Source: Campanula takesimana (lineage: Eukaryota; Streptophyta; Magnoliopsida; Asterales; Campanulaceae). Taken from it: DNA of 64,000 bases. Shown one piece after another: positions 60,485 to 64,000 of this stretch; position 1 is the first letter of the stretch; each line of letters begins with the position of its first letter. The translations under genes and the position numbers were made by a program. The notes beneath the pieces are model-generated. The model searched no databases and was not told the DNA's origin. It saw nothing but the letters and a program-made list of their open reading frames with translations. The DNA lies in NCBI GenBank assembly GCA_026119855.1, contig JAOWBW010000087.1:1488001-1552000 (forward strand), in the 5' to 3' direction.

Positions 60485-61207
60485 TAGGGGTGTAACTGGT
60501 TCGGTTTGAGGGTATTTACGGACCAAACCACTAGTCATCGGTTTGTGAAAATTTCAAACCGAACCGAACCATGAAAAAATTCAAACTGAACCAAACCAAA
60601 CCGCTATGGTTTGGTTCGGTTTGATTCAAACCGCGGTTCAAACCATGGTTTAGACTAAAGTTCAAATCACGATTCAAACCACAACTCATTATTACATTTG
60701 TTTTAATTTTCCGTAATCACGGAGGAAGTGCGAAAGATGTGGATCTTGAAGAAGAAAGTCAGATGAAGAGAGAGACTAGACGAAGAGAGAGGCCGAAAGA
60801 AAAAAAAACTTTATAATATAGACCGTGGAGAGAAATTGGTAATTCGCAATGAAGATAACAAACGATGAAATCAATATTAAATAAAATACAAAATGGGAGT
60901 TATGATTAGTCTATGTAATGATCTAATAATAAATTTTAATAAATATACAAAAATATTAAATAAGATGTGAAACTGTGGTTAGGATTAGTTTATGTAATGT
61001 GGGTTGGTCTGACGATTCGGCTTGGTGGTTTGGTCTCGCGATCTCAAACCGCGTTTCGGTTTGGTTTGGTTTGGGAAAGCCAAACCACAAACCAAACCGA
61101 AACCATATGGTTTGCTAATATTTGAGACTAAACCGAACCATTGATGCTTAAAAACCAAACCAGTTCGGTCTCAAACTGCGATTTGAACCGAACTACTTGC
61201 GCCCCTA
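60485..61207. mobile_element. hAT element, TSD ATTTGGAG
   Basis: TIRs TAGGGGTGTAACTGGTTCGG.../...GAACTACTTGCGCCCCTA. TSD at 60477-60484 and 61208-61215. Subterminal AACCGAACC/GGTTTGGTTC repeats at both ends. No transposase. Confidence 0.9.
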
Positions 61208-61239
61208 ATTTGGAGTACAATATAGTTTAGCCTAATCTT

Positions 61240-62290
61240 TTCCGATTCAGCGACGATCACTTAGACACTTACCACTGTCAATTTCGACTCCTCGTCAGTC
61301 CTCCAAAAAATCATCGTCCTCCTCGAATACTCAGGTCGGTCTGCTTTGTACTGCATTTTTATCAGCTAAATGTTACCCGTGCATTGATACGTTGTGATAA
61401 ATAAATGAGAATTTCATATCAATATTATCCTGTCCAATTTAACAGCCAATAATTCAATGTTCACCAACTGTTTGATATATTGCCCCAGCGAAAAATATTT
61501 TTGTTCCCCTTAACCTTCATTTGATTCTCATCTGAGACTAAATTAATCCAATGTTTGATAGGTTTGTCGTCCGCGGATGTAATAATCCTGATTAAAGATT
61601 TGATTTTTATTCAGGATTAGTCTTTGATAAAATTGTACTTGCATAAATCAAGAGCTTATGTCTCGCTTGCTGTAAAGCTACGGAAATGAAATAGATTTTT
61701 TTTTTTTTTTTTTTTAAAGTAAAACATACTCTTTGGGATAACCTAAATGAATCAGTAGGTTGTGATGTTAAGTATATAGCATTCCATACTAAAGGGTGTT
61801 ATTGATGCATCCAAATTTTCATGAGTGATACTTGGGTTACGAAGTTGTAATTAGATTTTAAAGTGCATAGATTGTTTGGATCTGTAGATTTACCTCTATG
61901 AAATCTACTTTATGTCTTCGTTAATTCCCACATAAATATCTTATTGAACTGATCTTAAGACAATTTAGTCCTTTAGAGCCAAACAAATGTAGTATTAATT
62001 CAAATTAGAGGATGCCATGTGTGCCAAAATAGGTGCACTAGACTGATCAATGAGAGTGAGACTTGTTTGTGTTCTGGATGATGGCCCTGATGATTGGTTC
62101 ACAGGGACCAATTTGCATACCGGTTCGATGTTCATTGAGCTGTTGCTCGAGTAAAAAAGGCCAGGTTGAGCTCCGGTAATCAAATATGTCTCTTGCTCTC
62201 TCTCTCTCTCTATAGCCTTATAGAGGAGTTAAGAGAATGATTAATTGAGCTCTCACTTGAATTTAAAGGGCCAGGTTGAGCTTGGGTAAT
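61240..62290 (+). other. Possible 5' UTR exon and intron of an unidentified plus-strand gene
   Basis: 61244-61332 is C-rich, leader-like sequence ending CTCAG|GTCGGT, a possible splice donor. The next kilobase is AT-rich and intron-like. A CT repeat lies at 62190-62209. No protein supports it. Confidence 0.25.
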
Positions 62291-62295
62291 AATTA

Positions 62296-62557
62296 CTCCC
62301 TCCGTCCCACAATGTTAGTCCCGTTTGACTATTCAAAGATATTAACAACACAATTCATTTCCATCACTATCTTCCTCTCTTCTTCCTTTGTCTTTCATTT
62401 TCCCCCCACCCTCTCTCTTTCTCACCTCCCATCCTTCATTGTCACAAGGGCTATTAGGAAAGTTCAACGGATTTAACCTCTCATTTATGGAAATGGGACA
62501 ATCTTTACGGGGCAAACAAAAATGGTAAGTTGGACTATCTTTCCGGGACGGAGGGAG
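62296..62557. mobile_element. Stowaway-type MITE
   Basis: TIRs CTCCCTCCGTCCCACAATGTTA.../...CTATCTTTCCGGGACGGAGGGAG, TA on both sides. Confidence 0.92.
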
Positions 62558-62971
62558 TATCAAATTTAGAAAATTATCTTCTAGCACCAACTAATTCCAT
62601 TACAACCTCACTAGGAAAAAGAAAAGATAAACCAAATTTCCAATTTGGTCACTCGACTTTTATTTGCTGTTTAAGTTATCTGGGCCTTTCCCTCTATTTC
62701 TCTGTAATGTTTAGCTCGATGGATTTTGCGATTGTTCAGATTTTATGCTTACATAAGTTTTAAGAATATTCTTAGGTAAATAGCTTTCATCTTTATTTGC
62801 GATTACCCAATTTTGGTTTAAGAGTACATTTCAATGGATGTTTCTAGTGGTCTATGGTTTGGTTGATAATATGCTTCAATTGAGAAGGCATAATAATGGA
62901 CGATAGACACTCCATTAAATTAAGATAATTTGGGAGAAAGTTTGATAATGTAGGTGCCATATGTTGTGTGT

Positions 62972-64000
62972 GATTCGTAGGTGGGAGAAGAAAAGGAGTG
63001 TAGAAATGTATCCTTCTGGGGCTTAAATGATAAAAAGGAACTGCAATCTCCACTTTCCATTTTACTTCCGTCACCAAATGGTGAATGGAACAAACTTTTA
63101 TGTCATTGGTATTCTCTGGATCAGAAAGTTTGTGCGAGATCTTTAGTTGGGACTTGGGAGTGAGTGGGTTAGGGGTGGGGATTGGTGTAGCCATCTTTTA
63201 ATTATTTCTCAGACAGTAAACTTATGTTAAGATTACTATCTTTAGTGTGCTATGTCCTTAATAACCCTCAGGGAATATAGGAAGAAAGGTCTTCAGGAAC
63301 TTGAGTTCTGTAGTTCTTTTCACATAAAAGCTGGATAAGCTACTGAACTCTATAAGCATTTCATTTTCATGTCTTTTATGTTGCTACCTGCATTCACTTG
63401 GAGATTCGTCGTTTTCAGTAGCCAACAATCTTAAAAGGGAAATTCCTCATCTCTTATTCTTTTTTATTTTTTTATTTTATTTTATAGAATTGCTCCCTCT
63501 GTTGCTCTTGAAAGAGACATTTGTGGAAAACATTGTCAAGTGTATCCAACCTGTATTTATAGAGCATTGGAGAACTTGAACCTTAATTTTGGAATGTAGA
63601 CGTTCTAAATCTAACGTCGTAGAATGGAATCTGTTACTATAGATTTTATGATAAGACACATTTATTTTCTTTAACTTTCCTTTTCCTGAAACTTTGTTGA
63701 GAGTCGAGTGGCGAATGTTTGAAACGAGTATAGTTGTCAATTCCTTATTATAAAAACAGGGCACTTGAACTGCATTGACACATTGCTGATGCCTGTCGGC
63801 AATTGAACCATTGTTGTTTCATGCGAGGATTATCTTACGAGAGACAAGTTACTCTTAGTTGGCATGAGAATCTTTGCTTTCAGCAATATATCATCAGATA
63901 TGAGAGACACAAGTCGTGATTTTGCATCTGATATTAATTTACGGTTGTTGCATCTTCTGATATGTGTTCCCATTTCAGACGGAGTTTCTTGAATGCAGCT
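62972..64000 (+). other. Candidate exons of an unidentified plus-strand gene
   Basis: 62972-63158 is open between TTCGTAG and a good donor (GGGA|GTGAGT). 63488-63594 starts after a T-rich TTTTATAG and can read as a leucine-rich then KETFVENIVKCIQPVF peptide. A third acceptor-like CCCATTTCAG lies at 63970-63979. I do not recognise the protein, and the frames contain stops if unspliced. It may be a gene continuing to the right or simply intergenic. Confidence 0.22.

Noticed and set aside
62844..63194. Minus frame of 116 codons
   Set aside because: Low-complexity composition, no domain, and overlaps the better splice-bounded plus segment.

Overview
This is nuclear DNA of a flowering plant, almost certainly a eudicot. 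One spliced gene with 11 introns encodes a plant-specific ankyrin-repeat, Raf-like kinase, and around it lie dense nested LTR retrotransposons, MULEs, hAT elements, Stowaway MITEs, a Helitron and a SINE. I cannot name the species. There are no operons, CRISPR arrays or bacterial signals, and I found no tRNA or rRNA gene. All element calls rest on terminal repeats and target-site duplications (TSDs) read directly from the sequence.

Positions 1-14,934 are a stack of LTR elements. The oldest layer is a degraded Copia-type gag on the minus strand (11,995-14,453) with a probable LTR up to 14,934. A solo LTR (12,095-13,633, TSD CTTAC) sits inside it. Beside that lies a tandem array of gag-only, non-autonomous Copia elements that share an LTR (copy B 9,314-11,994; copy A from 9,313 leftward past the window edge). 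A full-length Copia element (1,346-9,301, TSD CTTGA) has inserted into the primer-binding site of copy A. Its gag-pol frame has two Trp-to-stop changes, and its 3' LTR has lost 570 bp.

Positions 15,000-35,400 hold no convincing gene. They contain MULEs with long TIRs (15,576-18,823 and 18,972-20,159), hAT elements with 8-bp TSDs, many Stowaway-type MITEs, and several fold-back elements whose interiors are arrays of a short degenerate word.

Positions 35,418-48,363 (minus strand) carry the one intact gene: 12 coding exons, 462 codons, an integrin-linked-kinase-like (ILK) protein with ankyrin repeats and a kinase domain. Its introns hold a SINE, a MULE, Stowaways and a hAT MITE, and one splice donor directly abuts a GT/GC/GA microsatellite.

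Positions 48,800-61,200 are again repeats: a hAT-like element, a Helitron, word-array fold-backs, a Copia remnant and a solo LTR. A 4.8-kb fold-back element (55,430-60,221) contains a complete LTR retrotransposon (55,829-59,846, TSD AGAGG). The interior of that retrotransposon, besides a gag-like start, carries degraded but colinear Hsp70 motifs. This Hsp70-bearing retroelement and the fold-back word-array family are the two most unusual things here. Positions 61,240-64,000 may be the start of another plus-strand gene, supported only by splice-like signals.
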